DNA of 64,000 bases from Bacillus sp. CECT 9360 (GCF_918741275.1 NZ_CAKKNA010000010.1:62001-126000), one strand, 5' to 3'; shown: positions 27,332-36,170, numbered from the stretch's first letter. Translations and numbers: made by a program. Notes: generated by a model not told the origin, from the letters alone.

Positions 27332-28210
27332 ATGAGATTAGCTGCAATTGAAGCGGGAGGTACAAAATTTATTTGCGGACTTGGAAACGAGCATGGTGAG
27401 GTAATTGAAAGAATCAGCATTCCAACTACAACTCCGGAAGAAACCATGAGAGATGTGGTTGCCTTTTTTAAAGGGAAGGATTTCGAGGCAATGGGGATTG
27501 GCTCATTTGGGCCTGTTGATTTGAACAAGACCAGCCCGACTTACGGTTACATAACAAGCACACCCAAGCCATTTTGGAAGCAGTTTAATTTAGTGGGCGA
27601 AATCCGAAAGCACGTAGATGTTCCGATCGGCTTTGATACAGATGTGAATGCGGCGGCCCTTGGCGAGTTGCAATGGGGAGCCGCAAAAGGACTTAACAGC
27701 TGTACGTATATGACAGTCGGAACAGGAATTGGGGTTGGTGCCATTGTCGAAGGCCAGCTGCTACACGGCTTGAAGCATCCTGAAATGGGACATATTATCG
27801 TTCGCAGAGATCCTGATGATCGTTATGAAGGAAAGTGTCCCTATCATAAAGATTGCCTGGAAGGCATGGCAGCCGGTCCCGCTATTGAAGAACGATGGGG
27901 GCAAAAAGCAGATACGCTCTCAACACAAGATTTGGTCTGGGAAATGGAAGCTTATTATATCGCCCAGGCTCTTGTAAACTACATCCTTATTCTATCTCCG
28001 GAAAAGTTAATCCTTGGAGGAGGCGTCATGAAGCAGGAACAGCTATTTCCGTTGATTCGCAAACAGGTAACGGCATTATTGAGCGGCTATATTCAAGCTG
28101 AAGAAATCCTATCCGATATTGATCGTTATATCGTTGCTCCAGGACTTGGCGATAATGCTGGCTTGAGTGGAGCCTTGGCACTGGCGAAGAGTGAATTAGT
28201 CGGTAGTTGA
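27332..28210 (+). CDS. gmuE: ROK-family fructokinase/mannokinase (GmuE/ScrK-like)
   Basis: A 292-residue ROK sugar kinase. The ATP site is IEAGGTKFICGLG at the N-terminus, with TVGTGIGVGAIVEG near 135. The zinc-binding segment HPEMGHIIVRR with CPYHKDCLEGMAAGPA is the hallmark of the fructokinase branch (B. subtilis GmuE). These enzymes phosphorylate fructose and often mannose. ATG 27332 is chosen because AGAGGAG precedes it; an in-frame ATG at 27314 lacks a site. Beside the mannosidase and importer it most simply makes mannose-6-P for ManA. The symbol is by similarity; true substrate preference is not visible. Confidence 0.82.
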   Translation: MRLAAIEAGGTKFICGLGNEHGEVIERISIPTTTPEETMRDVVAFFKGKDFEAMGIGSFGPVDLNKTSPTYGYITSTPKPFWKQFNLVGEIRKHVDVPIGFDTDVNAAALGELQWGAAKGLNSCTYMTVGTGIGVGAIVEGQLLHGLKHPEMGHIIVRRDPDDRYEGKCPYHKDCLEGMAAGPAIEERWGQKADTLSTQDLVWEMEAYYIAQALVNYILILSPEKLILGGGVMKQEQLFPLIRKQVTALLSGYIQAEEILSDIDRYIVAPGLGDNAGLSGALALAKSELVGS

Positions 28211-28270
28211 AGCACGGGGAATTGAGACAGGATAATGCTAAGCAGTATGAGAGAATGAATTTTGAATATG

Positions 28271-28295
28271 GCATCCATCTCTTGAGGGTGCTTTT
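28271..28295 (+). terminator. weak terminator-like hairpin
   Basis: GCATCC and GGGTGC form a 6-bp stem followed by TTTT. The rest of the 350-bp gap (28211-28562) shows only the cre site listed next. Confidence 0.35.
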
Positions 28296-28519
28296 AGAAG
28301 TTCCGGTGATTTAAACGAAAAGAATGAAATTTAAGACGATGCACAGTTACAAAATAGAAGTTAGTCTAATCTGGATTTTACTCCTTTTACTAAACTAGTA
28401 TTGAACATGATAACCCTGTACATAAGCCTTATAAATCTTGCAAGATTGTATATTTTCCGTGTTCAGCACAATTTTGTTATGCTTACGTAACAAAAGTTGG
28501 TTCCAAATCAAATATAAAA

Positions 28520-28533
28520 TGTAAACGCTTTCT
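28520..28533 (+). promoter_or_regulatory. cre site before the PRD regulator/UlaA operon
   Basis: TGTAAACGCTTTCT matches TGWAANCGNTNWCA except at the last base. It lies 30 bp before the GTG start at 28563, so CcpA could block transcription of the whole PTS/transketolase unit. Confidence 0.65.
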
Positions 28534-28562
28534 TTTATAATTTTCTTAGGAGGGATGATCCT

Positions 28563-30617
28563 GTGATGTTAGAAGAACGGCCTTCAATCTTATTTAGCCA
28601 TCTGGTTCGGCTAAAAAAAACAACGATGTTGCAGCTCATGGATCAGACACAGTTATCAAAAAGACAAATCAAATATGATTTGGATAAGATCAACTATTGG
28701 CTGAGGGAAAGAGACCTGCCATCCATCCACTACTCTAGGAATCAATACATTCTCATACCGAAGATAGTATCTGAATTTGTTGCCACCGTGCCGCTGCCAG
28801 AAGAAGACTTTGTCTTCACTGAAGAGGAGAGAGCCCTGGTTATATATGTATACTTATTTGCCAGAAGTGAACCCATTTCTTCGGTTCATTTTACGTCCCT
28901 GTTAAAGGTAAGTAAAAATACAGTGCTCTCTGATATTTCAAAAATGAATCACAAGATGAGCTCCCTCCTAATAAAAATTGAATACAGCAGAAAATCAGGG
29001 TACCACATAAAGGGGACAGAGTTTGATAAAAGGGTTCTCCTGATGAACAACCTGTCAAAGCTACTGGAGAAACCATATGGGGAAAAGATTATTCACTATT
29101 TACTGCGAAAGTCTGAACGAATGAGTAATCTTGATCAAATTACTCAAACCCTTCAAATGCTTGCAAAGAAGTTCGAACTTGATTTTGTGGAAGACCGTTT
29201 GATTCAATTTGCTTACTTTCTTCAATTTTGCTATTTCAGGCATGTAGAAAAAAAACTGGTGTTCATGCATTGTAATGAATTGGATGTTCTAATGCAAGAT
29301 CCGATTAAAGAAATTGCCACCGAGCTTGCCCAACTACTGAGTCTCGAGCAGACAGAGTCAGAAATTGGTTATCTCATCATCCAGCTCCATGGTGTTTTCT
29401 TAGGGAATGCTACTGTTGTAAAGGATGAGAATGACTTCCTTTTGAGTATTTGTGAGCGAATCGTTTCCGAATTTGAATCAAAAGCTTGCGTAACCTTCGA
29501 AAAAAAGAACGAGGTAGTTGAAACACTTTATCAGCACATCAAGCCTGCTTATTATCGGATGAAATATCGAATCCCAATCAGCAATCCGCTCTTAGACCAG
29601 ATCAAAAATGAACATAAGGAGCTTTATATCATTGTAAAGGAGCTGCTTCTTCCGTTTGAAACCCTTTTAAATATAACGATTCCTGATGAAGAAATTGGTT
29701 TTATCGCGATCCATTTTGGTGCCCTGCTTGAGAAGCCAAAACAATTGCTGCCAAAAAAGAAAGTAGCAATCATCGTTTGTCCAAGCGGCATCAGTTCCTC
29801 CTTAATGGTCAAGCATCAGCTTGAATCACTGTTTTCTGAACTGTTTATCGAAAAAACAATGTCTCTGCAAGAATTCAATAGTAGTAGTTTGAGAGAAATC
29901 GATCTTATCTTTTCTACTGTTCCGCTCCAAACCGAACGGAACTTTTATCTAGTGAAACCCATCATGACCCCGGTTGAAAAAAGCAGCCTCGTTAATGAGG
30001 TATATCAAGACTTATTTGGTATAGAGCACCAAGGAGTATCCACCAGGGAAATCATTCAATTAATCGAAAATTATGCAACCATTTTTGATAAAAAAGGCTT
30101 GAAGGATGCTCTTAATAAATTATCCTTTCAACAAAGAGCAGAAGCAAACAAGGGGGATCTTCCAGTGTTAACCGATCTAATTATGAAGGATACAATCCAA
30201 TTTGAAAACAGTTTATCGGGTTGGGAGGAAGCGATCGAGGTAGCAGCCAAACCATTGCTAATGAAAGGAGTGATCGAACCTTCTTATATTGATGCCATGA
30301 TCGATAATGTCAAAACAATGGGTCCCTATATCATCATCGGACCTGAAATTGCGATACCGCACGCTCGTCCTGAAACGGGGGTTAACCGAATTGGAATGAG
30401 TTTTCTGAAGTTACAACAACCGGTTCACTTCTTGAATGATGAAAGGTTTCCTGTTTCTTTATTATTTTGTATCGCCGCCATTGATAATAGCAGCCATTTG
30501 AAGGCCTTATCCCAACTGACAAAGCTATTAAGCAAAAAAGAAAATGTAGAGAAGTTAAAAAGTTTTAAGAATTCGGATGAGGTCTTTGGACTTATCCACG
30601 AGTATTCTGAAGTTTAA
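28563..30617 (+). CDS. PRD-containing PTS regulator with EIIB and UlaC-like EIIA domains
   Basis: A 684-residue BglG/MtlR-type regulator. N-terminal HTH domains (about 1-160), two PRDs (about 175-395), a GatB-like EIIB domain with Cys406 (VAIIVCPSGISSS), and a C-terminal EIIA domain (about 535-680) with His600 in IPHARPETGVNR. The EIIA part closely follows ascorbate-type UlaC (IEPSYIDAMIDNV, GPYIIIGPEIAIPHARP, SSHLKALSQLTKLL) and looks intact. GTG 28563 is 9 bases after AGGAGG. It heads an operon with IIB and IIC but no separate IIA gene, so its own EIIA domain may supply that step as well as sense it. Likely an activator controlled by PTS phosphorylation. Confidence 0.85.
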   Translation: MMLEERPSILFSHLVRLKKTTMLQLMDQTQLSKRQIKYDLDKINYWLRERDLPSIHYSRNQYILIPKIVSEFVATVPLPEEDFVFTEEERALVIYVYLFARSEPISSVHFTSLLKVSKNTVLSDISKMNHKMSSLLIKIEYSRKSGYHIKGTEFDKRVLLMNNLSKLLEKPYGEKIIHYLLRKSERMSNLDQITQTLQMLAKKFELDFVEDRLIQFAYFLQFCYFRHVEKKLVFMHCNELDVLMQDPIKEIATELAQLLSLEQTESEIGYLIIQLHGVFLGNATVVKDENDFLLSICERIVSEFESKACVTFEKKNEVVETLYQHIKPAYYRMKYRIPISNPLLDQIKNEHKELYIIVKELLLPFETLLNITIPDEEIGFIAIHFGALLEKPKQLLPKKKVAIIVCPSGISSSLMVKHQLESLFSELFIEKTMSLQEFNSSSLREIDLIFSTVPLQTERNFYLVKPIMTPVEKSSLVNEVYQDLFGIEHQGVSTREIIQLIENYATIFDKKGLKDALNKLSFQQRAEANKGDLPVLTDLIMKDTIQFENSLSGWEEAIEVAAKPLLMKGVIEPSYIDAMIDNVKTMGPYIIIGPEIAIPHARPETGVNRIGMSFLKLQQPVHFLNDERFPVSLLFCIAAIDNSSHLKALSQLTKLLSKKENVEKLKSFKNSDEVFGLIHEYSEV

Positions 30618-30657
30618 TAATTTATAAGATTAGAAGTCTAGAATTGGAGGACTTATT

Positions 30658-30939
30658 ATGAAAATTCTTGCCGTATGCGGATCAGGTCTTGGAAGTAGTT
30701 TTATGTTAGAGATGAATGTGCAAGACATTTTAAATGAACTGGGTGTCAAGGGAGTAGAAGTGAGCCATTCTGATTTAAGCTCAGCTACACCCGACATGGC
30801 AGATTTGTTCATTGCAGCCAAAGATATCGCCGATGGGATGGGACACTTAGGGGAAGTTATCGTCATTGACAGTATTATTGATACGGATGGAATCCGTGAA
30901 AAGTTGAAGGTAGCCTTGCAACAAAAGGGATTACTCTAA
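30658..30939 (+). CDS. PTS ascorbate-family IIB subunit (UlaB/SgaB-like)
   Basis: A 93-residue phosphocarrier with Cys7 in LAVCGSGLGSSFMLEMN, the UlaB motif. AGTGAGCCATTCTG-type sequence is coding and the preceding GGAGG fits ATG 30658. It transfers phosphate to the substrate carried by the UlaA-like permease encoded next. Ascorbate itself is not assured: the downstream genes are a split transketolase rather than ulaD/E/F/G-type ascorbate enzymes. Confidence 0.88.
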   Translation: MKILAVCGSGLGSSFMLEMNVQDILNELGVKGVEVSHSDLSSATPDMADLFIAAKDIADGMGHLGEVIVIDSIIDTDGIREKLKVALQQKGLL

Positions 30940-30964
30940 GAAAAGCTAAAAGGGGGATTAAGCA

Positions 30965-32335
30965 ATGGGGGAAAGATTTCTCAAATTAATGATGGACATA
31001 CTGAGCCAGCCTGCTGTTCTTATCGCGTTAATATCATTTGTCGGGCTCATCCTTCAGAAAAAACCGGCAAGTGAAATTGTGAAAGGAACAACGAAGTCAT
31101 TCCTGGGCTTCCTTGTCATCGCCGCTGGTGCAGGTATTCTCGTCGGTGCGCTTGAACCGTTTGGAAAGATGTTTCAGGAAGCCTTTCATGTAAATGGGGT
31201 CGTCCCTAATAATGAAGCCATTGTCGCAATGGCCTTAACTAAATATGGTTCCTCAACTGCTCTCATTATGTTTTTTGGAATGCTGGCTAATATTCTCGTG
31301 GCCAGGTTCACACCATTTAAATATATCTTCTTGACGGGCCATCATACGTTATATATGGCTTGTATGTTAGCAATCATCTTGGTTGTATCAGGCCTTGAGG
31401 GAATATCCCTTGTCATAGTTGGTTCAATCGCACTCGGCTTAATTATGGCTATCTTCCCAGCTATTGCGCAGCCTTTCATGAGAAAAATTATTGGTCATGA
31501 CAATGTGGGTTTTGGACACTTTTCCACTCTTGGTTATGCGCTATCAGGATACGTTGGAAAAGTGGTTGGAAAAGGTTCGAAGTCAACTGAAGATATTAAT
31601 TTTCCAAAGGGGCTGGGGTTCCTGCGGGATAGTTCGGTAACAATCGCCCTTACTATGACAATCTTATATGTAATCATTGCCCTATTCGCCGGACCAACTT
31701 ATGTGGAAGCGGAATTGAGCAATGGAACTCATTATCTAGTATTCTCTGTTATCCAAGCAGTAACATTCGCAGCCGGTGTTTTTGTAATCCTGTCAGGAGT
31801 GCGTCTAGTGTTAGCCGAAATAGTACCCGCCTTCAAGGGGATTTCGAACAAATTGGTCCCAAATTCTAAACCAGCGCTCGATTGTCCAGTTGTTTTCCCA
31901 TATGCACCAAATGCAGTATTGATTGGTTTCTTCTGCAGCTTCCTTGGCGGGCTCGTCGGGATGGCCATACTTGGTGCTGTAGGAGCGATTATCATTTTAC
32001 CAGGTGTCGTACCTCACTTCTTCACTGGAGCAACAGCAGGTGTGTTCGGGAATGCGACAGGTGGAATTCGCGGAGCCACGATTGGTTCGTTTGCGAACGG
32101 TTTGTTAATCACTTTCCTTCCTGTATTCCTAATGCCAGTCCTTGGAGATCTAGGATTTGCTAATACCACTTTCTCCGACAGTGACTTTGCTGCGTCAGGT
32201 ATCATTCTGGGCAATATCGCCAACTCATTTGGAAGTACAGGGGTGACGATTCTTGTGATCGGAGTGGCATTAGTAGCTGTATTGTTAGGGCTATCAAAAA
32301 AATCCAAAAATGATAAGAAACACATCCAAGCATAG
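30965..32335 (+). CDS. PTS ascorbate-family IIC permease (UlaA/SgaT-like)
   Basis: A 456-residue membrane protein of the UlaA family. Features include an N-terminal re-entrant GLILQKKPASEIVKGTTKSFLGF, YIFLTGHHTLYMACM near 115, GFGHFSTLGYALSGYVGK near 180, and a C-terminal GNIANSFGSTGVTILVIG. About ten to eleven membrane segments. AGGGGG precedes ATG 30965. UlaA-type permeases import L-ascorbate in E. coli, but relatives paired with transketolase probably carry pentoses, pentuloses or pentitols; the substrate here is open. Confidence 0.88.
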   Translation: MGERFLKLMMDILSQPAVLIALISFVGLILQKKPASEIVKGTTKSFLGFLVIAAGAGILVGALEPFGKMFQEAFHVNGVVPNNEAIVAMALTKYGSSTALIMFFGMLANILVARFTPFKYIFLTGHHTLYMACMLAIILVVSGLEGISLVIVGSIALGLIMAIFPAIAQPFMRKIIGHDNVGFGHFSTLGYALSGYVGKVVGKGSKSTEDINFPKGLGFLRDSSVTIALTMTILYVIIALFAGPTYVEAELSNGTHYLVFSVIQAVTFAAGVFVILSGVRLVLAEIVPAFKGISNKLVPNSKPALDCPVVFPYAPNAVLIGFFCSFLGGLVGMAILGAVGAIIILPGVVPHFFTGATAGVFGNATGGIRGATIGSFANGLLITFLPVFLMPVLGDLGFANTTFSDSDFAASGIILGNIANSFGSTGVTILVIGVALVAVLLGLSKKSKNDKKHIQA

Positions 32336-32367
32336 TAGCAATTACTGCTTTTCCGAAGGAGGCCAAA

Positions 32368-33219
32368 ATGAGTATTGCAATGGATCATATTGAAAAATTT
32401 CGTGATCAGATCCGGCTACTAACATTAAAAGAATTACACCATCTGGGTTTTGGGCATTATGGAGGGAGTTTATCCATCGTTGAAGCCCTGGCAGTTTTAT
32501 ATGGCGAAGTCCTCAATGTGGATCCTAGTAATCCAAAATGGGAAGACCGCGACTATTTTATTTTGTCAAAAGGACATGGCGGGCCGGCTTACTATGCGGC
32601 CCTGTCTTTAAAGGGATTTTTTCCTGAAGACATACTTTACACGTTAAACCAGAATGGAACAACGCTGCCATCGCATCCGGATCGCAACTTGACTCCCGGA
32701 GTGGATATGACAACCGGTTCCCTAGGGCAAGGGATTTCTGTAGCAGTTGGAGTTGCTCTTTCCCATGAACTTTCAGGTCAGGAAAGCTATACGTACACGA
32801 TTGTGGGTGACGGTGAATTAAATGAAGGCCAGTGCTGGGAAGCGTTTCAATTTGCAGCTCACCATCGATTAAACAGACTCGTAGTTTTTGTTGATGACAA
32901 TAAGAAGCAACTGGATGGTCCAACAAAGGAAATTATTGATCCTCTTGATTTGGTAGAAAAGTTTAACGCATTTGGATTTTTTACTAAAAGGGTGGATGGA
33001 AGCTCATTAGAGCAAATCTATGAAGCCATTAACCTTGGAAAAGGCCAGTCGTCTAAACCAATCGCTATCATCTTAGACACGATTAAAGGACAGGGAGTTC
33101 CTTATCTAGAACAAAAGGCAGACAATCATCATATGCGTCCTACTAAAGAGGATGAAGAAGCAATTCTGGAAGCTATCGACCTCCTGGAAAGAAAAGTGGG
33201 AAGGAGTGTGGTTAGATGA
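32368..33219 (+). CDS. transketolase, N-terminal (TPP-binding) subunit
   Basis: A 283-residue half-transketolase. FGHYGGSLSIVEALAVLYG and SKGHGGPAYYAALSLKG belong to the active-site lid; the TPP/Mg motif is GDGELNEGQCWEAFQFAAHH through VDDNKKQLDG. ATG 32368 follows GGAGG. It overlaps the C-terminal subunit by 4 bp (ATGA), so the two are translated together. Split transketolases of this type act on unusual ketose phosphates (for example apulose-4-phosphate in apiose catabolism). With a PTS in front, the likely substrate is a keto-pentose phosphate made during uptake. Confidence 0.88.
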   Translation: MSIAMDHIEKFRDQIRLLTLKELHHLGFGHYGGSLSIVEALAVLYGEVLNVDPSNPKWEDRDYFILSKGHGGPAYYAALSLKGFFPEDILYTLNQNGTTLPSHPDRNLTPGVDMTTGSLGQGISVAVGVALSHELSGQESYTYTIVGDGELNEGQCWEAFQFAAHHRLNRLVVFVDDNKKQLDGPTKEIIDPLDLVEKFNAFGFFTKRVDGSSLEQIYEAINLGKGQSSKPIAIILDTIKGQGVPYLEQKADNHHMRPTKEDEEAILEAIDLLERKVGRSVVR

Positions 33220-34181
33220 TTCAATCGGCTTCCGAATTGTATGAAACAGAAACGACTGAAATGCGTCAGGTCTATGCTAATACAATACTTGAATTGGCGC
33301 AGGCCAATCCGAATATTATCGCACTCGAAGCGGATTTAATGAGTGCAATCTCAACAAATAAAATTCAAAAGCAAATCCCAAATCAGCTGATTAACTGCGG
33401 GATCATGGAAGCAAATATGACAGGCGTGGCAGCCGGGCTTTCTCTCACAGGGAAAACACCGTTTCTTCACACCTTCGCTCAATTTGCGACGAGACGTGCG
33501 TTTGATCAATTATTCGTTTCTGGAGCGTATGCCCGGCTGAACCTAAAAATTTTAGGTTCAGATTCCGGTGTCACCGCAGAACATAATGGCGGAACCCATA
33601 TGGCTTTTGAGGATCTCGGCCTTGTCCGTCTGATCCCAAATGCAACAGTCTATGAAGTCAGTGATTCGACGATGCTGAGATATTTATTAAAAAAGGTCGC
33701 CCATGAATACGGGATTCATTATATCAGGACAATCAGAAAGAATGCGATTAAGTTATATAATCAAGAAGAAACTTTCGAGGAAGGAAAAGGAAAGGTTCTG
33801 CAAGAAGGCAAGGATGTAACAATCATTGCCTGCGGTATTATGGTGGCAGAATCATTGAAAGCGGCCGAACTTTTGTTGGATCTGGGGATTGAGGCAACGG
33901 TTATAGATATGTACTCCATTAAACCAATCGATACGGAACTCATCGTCAAATATGCCCAAAAGACAAAAGCGGTGGTTACTGCGGAAAATCACAATATCAT
34001 CGGAGGACTCGGCAGTGCAGTTGCAGAGGTATTAAGTGAAAAATGTCCGACATCTTTGAGAAGAGTGGGTGTTAAAGAGCAATTCGGTCGGGTGGGAAAG
34101 ACAGAATATTTGAAGTCATTCTACAAATTGACAGCAAAAGATATTGCTAGCGCGGTACAGGATATAAAGATGAAAGAATAG
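33216..34181 (+). CDS. transketolase, C-terminal subunit
   Basis: A 321-residue partner subunit with the pyrimidine-binding domain (LEADLMSAISTNKIQK, INCGIMEANMTGVAAGLSL: Glu of the IMEANM segment contacts TPP) and the C-terminal transketolase domain (VTIIACGIMVAESLKAAELL, VTAENHNIIGGLGSAVAE). Together with the 32368 product it forms one complete enzyme. Last gene of the operon, ended by a strong hairpin. This subunit pair is not a substitute for the usual one-piece housekeeping transketolase, which should be encoded elsewhere. Confidence 0.88.
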   Translation: MIQSASELYETETTEMRQVYANTILELAQANPNIIALEADLMSAISTNKIQKQIPNQLINCGIMEANMTGVAAGLSLTGKTPFLHTFAQFATRRAFDQLFVSGAYARLNLKILGSDSGVTAEHNGGTHMAFEDLGLVRLIPNATVYEVSDSTMLRYLLKKVAHEYGIHYIRTIRKNAIKLYNQEETFEEGKGKVLQEGKDVTIIACGIMVAESLKAAELLLDLGIEATVIDMYSIKPIDTELIVKYAQKTKAVVTAENHNIIGGLGSAVAEVLSEKCPTSLRRVGVKEQFGRVGKTEYLKSFYKLTAKDIASAVQDIKMKE

Positions 34182-34183
34182 TT

Positions 34184-34226
34184 GAAAGCCCGTAAACCAA
34201 TTTTTATCAATTGTTTACGGGCTTTC
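34184..34226 (+). terminator. terminator after the transketolase operon
   Basis: GAAAGCCCGTAAAC and GTTTACGGGCTTTC form a perfect 14-bp stem around an AT-rich loop. The T-tail is short (ATTCT), but the stem is very stable and starts right after the stop codon. It may be bidirectional. Confidence 0.75.
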
Positions 34227-34302
34227 ATTCTACTAAGACGTTTCATTTGTCAATTATGAATGTATAAATCAACTTTACCCATCCTATTACAGAAACCCAA
34301 AA

Positions 34303-34508
34303 GGAATACAAAGTGTTACTCCCAAGTTGATTTTCATGATTGCGGATCCAACTGACAGTGAAGGTAATGAACACTTAAAAATTTTACAAATGCTTTCACG
34401 GAGGCTTATGGATGAGAGTTACAGAGAAAGATTGTTATCTGTGTCTTCAAAGAAGAAGCATTACAACTATTGAAAGAGATTAAAGTAAGATCTTCTCGAA
34501 AAGTTTGA
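34303..34508 (+). pseudogene. C-terminal remnant of a PTS fructose/mannitol-type EIIA gene
   Basis: Reading from 34303 gives GIQSVTPKLIFMIADPTDSE then GNEHLKILQMLSRRLMDESY and RERLLSVSS. The pattern KLIFLIAxP...NEHLxxLxxLSRxLMDExFRExLL is the C-terminal part of EIIA-Fru domains. After SVSSK the frame must shift by one base to continue EEALQLLKEIKVRSSRKV and stop at 34506-34508. The N-terminal half with the active His is missing. It is the residue of a lost PTS gene and cannot work. Confidence 0.7.
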
Positions 34509-34522
34509 TAGTAATAAAGAGT

Positions 34523-34564
34523 AGGGGTCATACTGCTTGACCCCTGTTTAATTGCGGATTACAT
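34523..34564 (+). repeat. 41-bp hairpin repeat, copy 1
   Basis: AGGGGTCA and TTGACCCCT form a small hairpin, followed by TTTAATTGCGGATTACA. The 41 bases match 42626-42666 at about 36 positions. Both copies sit between operons. Function unknown. Confidence 0.6.
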
Positions 34565-34600
34565 GACTATGAAAATATTCAAAATATTATAAAAGATATA

Positions 34601-34630
34601 TTGACTTATACCATCTATATCAAGTAAATT
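34601..34630 (+). promoter_or_regulatory. candidate promoter of the second mannoside operon
   Basis: TTGACT (34601-34606), 18 bp, TAAATT (34625-34630). The long leader of about 155 bases to the start codon would include the cre site at 34729. Confidence 0.4.
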
Positions 34631-34728
34631 ATAGGTGAGACTACATATCCTTTCCAATAAAATGAGGTGATACAGAGTATATCCGCACCTAGAAAGGTAA
34701 GAGATTGCTATTTTTTTATCTTCACATT

Positions 34729-34742
34729 TGAAAGCGCTTACA
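34729..34742 (+). promoter_or_regulatory. perfect cre site
   Basis: TGAAAGCGCTTACA fits the cre consensus at every position. It lies 51 bp before the start of the binding-protein gene at 34794. Confidence 0.8.
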
Positions 34743-34793
34743 GAATTGTTTGATTCTATTAAATTATTAGATAAGAGAATGGGAGAGGTTCTG

Positions 34794-36170
34794 ATGGGAG
34801 TAAAAAAGTATAAAAAGATTGCGGCCTTTTCAGTGATTGCCAGCTGCATGTTGTTTAGTGCTGCATGTTCAGATGAAAGCTCCTCCTCAACAGATGGAAA
34901 AAAGAAGGAGGAAATCAGTATAACGTTCCGTTCTGGTGGGGGCAGTAATCAGGGGTTGACACAATGGCTGGAGGGGGAGGTCATTCCGGAATTTGAAAAA
35001 GACCATCCGAATGCTAGTATCAAGCTCGCCCCTCTTAATGTTTCAGAAGGTGACTATTTCGCAAAAATCGCTCTTATGCTCAAATCAAAAAATACCGCAC
35101 CGGATCTTGTAACCGAGGATACGTTCATGGTGAATTCTGATGCTAGCGCAGGGTATTTGGAATCGTTGGATGAAGAAGTTAAGGACTGGGATGAATGGGA
35201 TAACTTTACGGAAAATGTGAAGAATGGTGTGATGGCGCAGGACGGAAAGGTTTATGGAGTACCGTACAATACAGATTCGCGTGGAATTTGGTATAACAAA
35301 GATATTTTTAAGAAAGCGGGCCTTCCTGTTCCTTTCGAACCAAAGACCTGGGATGACATTTTGCAGGCTGCACGGACCATCAAAGAAAAATCTCCCGGTA
35401 TCGTCCCGATTTGGATGAATTCAGGAAAAGCCACAGGGGAAGCTACGTCGATGCAAACATTTGAAATGCTGTTATACGGTACAAAAACACCTTTATATGA
35501 CCATGAAAACAAAAAGTGGATTGTAAAAAGCGATGGTCTGCTCAATACGTTCAAGTTCATTGATACGGTGTATGAAGACAAGCTTGGACCAGAACTATCT
35601 CAAGTGCTGAACGGACAAGGCGGTGCTATAGCTTATCAACAATTAATGCCTAAAGGAAAGCTTGCGATGGGGATAGACGGAATCTGGCAAACTGGCACAT
35701 GGAGAGAAGAAGGTCCTGCGCCATGGCCTGAAGCCTTTGATACGTTAGGATTTGCACCAATGCCCACTGAGAATGGCGATGCTCCTGGTATTGTTACAAT
35801 GTCCGGAGGATGGGCCTTTTCCATACCGAAGAATTCCGGGAATAAAGATCTAGCTTGGGAATTCATTAAATTCGCTTCCAGCAAAGAAAAGAACCTCTCA
35901 CTCCTGAAGAAGGACCGCAGTTTAACCCCACGAGACGATGTCGCACAAGAGCCTGAATACCAGGAAATGCCAATGTTCAAAGAAGCTACTGAATTGTTGG
36001 AAAATGCCCAGTTCAGACCCGCGGTCGACAAGTATCCGAATGTGTCCACTCAGATTCAATCTCTTGTAGAAGATGTTGCAACAGACAAGATAACTCCAGA
36101 GAAGGCAGCAGAACAGTATCAAAAAAATGTAACGAATATTGTTGGAGAAGATAATGTGATTGAAAAATAA
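34794..36170 (+). CDS. sugar ABC transporter substrate-binding lipoprotein (second importer)
   Basis: A 458-residue solute-binding lipoprotein: basic start GVKKYKKIAA, hydrophobic core, lipobox SAAC, Ser-rich linker, then ITFRSGGGSNQGLTQWLEGE. Family 1 binding-protein motifs follow (VYGVPYNTDSRGIWYNKDIFKKAGL; MSGGWAFSIPKNSGNKDLAWEFIKF). The frame could begin at ATG 34728, but that codon is inside the cre box; ATG 34794, with GGGAGAGG upstream, gives a normal signal peptide. It partners the permeases at 36234 and 37168; the GH38 gene downstream suggests a mannoside ligand. Confidence 0.87.
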   Translation: MGVKKYKKIAAFSVIASCMLFSAACSDESSSSTDGKKKEEISITFRSGGGSNQGLTQWLEGEVIPEFEKDHPNASIKLAPLNVSEGDYFAKIALMLKSKNTAPDLVTEDTFMVNSDASAGYLESLDEEVKDWDEWDNFTENVKNGVMAQDGKVYGVPYNTDSRGIWYNKDIFKKAGLPVPFEPKTWDDILQAARTIKEKSPGIVPIWMNSGKATGEATSMQTFEMLLYGTKTPLYDHENKKWIVKSDGLLNTFKFIDTVYEDKLGPELSQVLNGQGGAIAYQQLMPKGKLAMGIDGIWQTGTWREEGPAPWPEAFDTLGFAPMPTENGDAPGIVTMSGGWAFSIPKNSGNKDLAWEFIKFASSKEKNLSLLKKDRSLTPRDDVAQEPEYQEMPMFKEATELLENAQFRPAVDKYPNVSTQIQSLVEDVATDKITPEKAAEQYQKNVTNIVGEDNVIEK

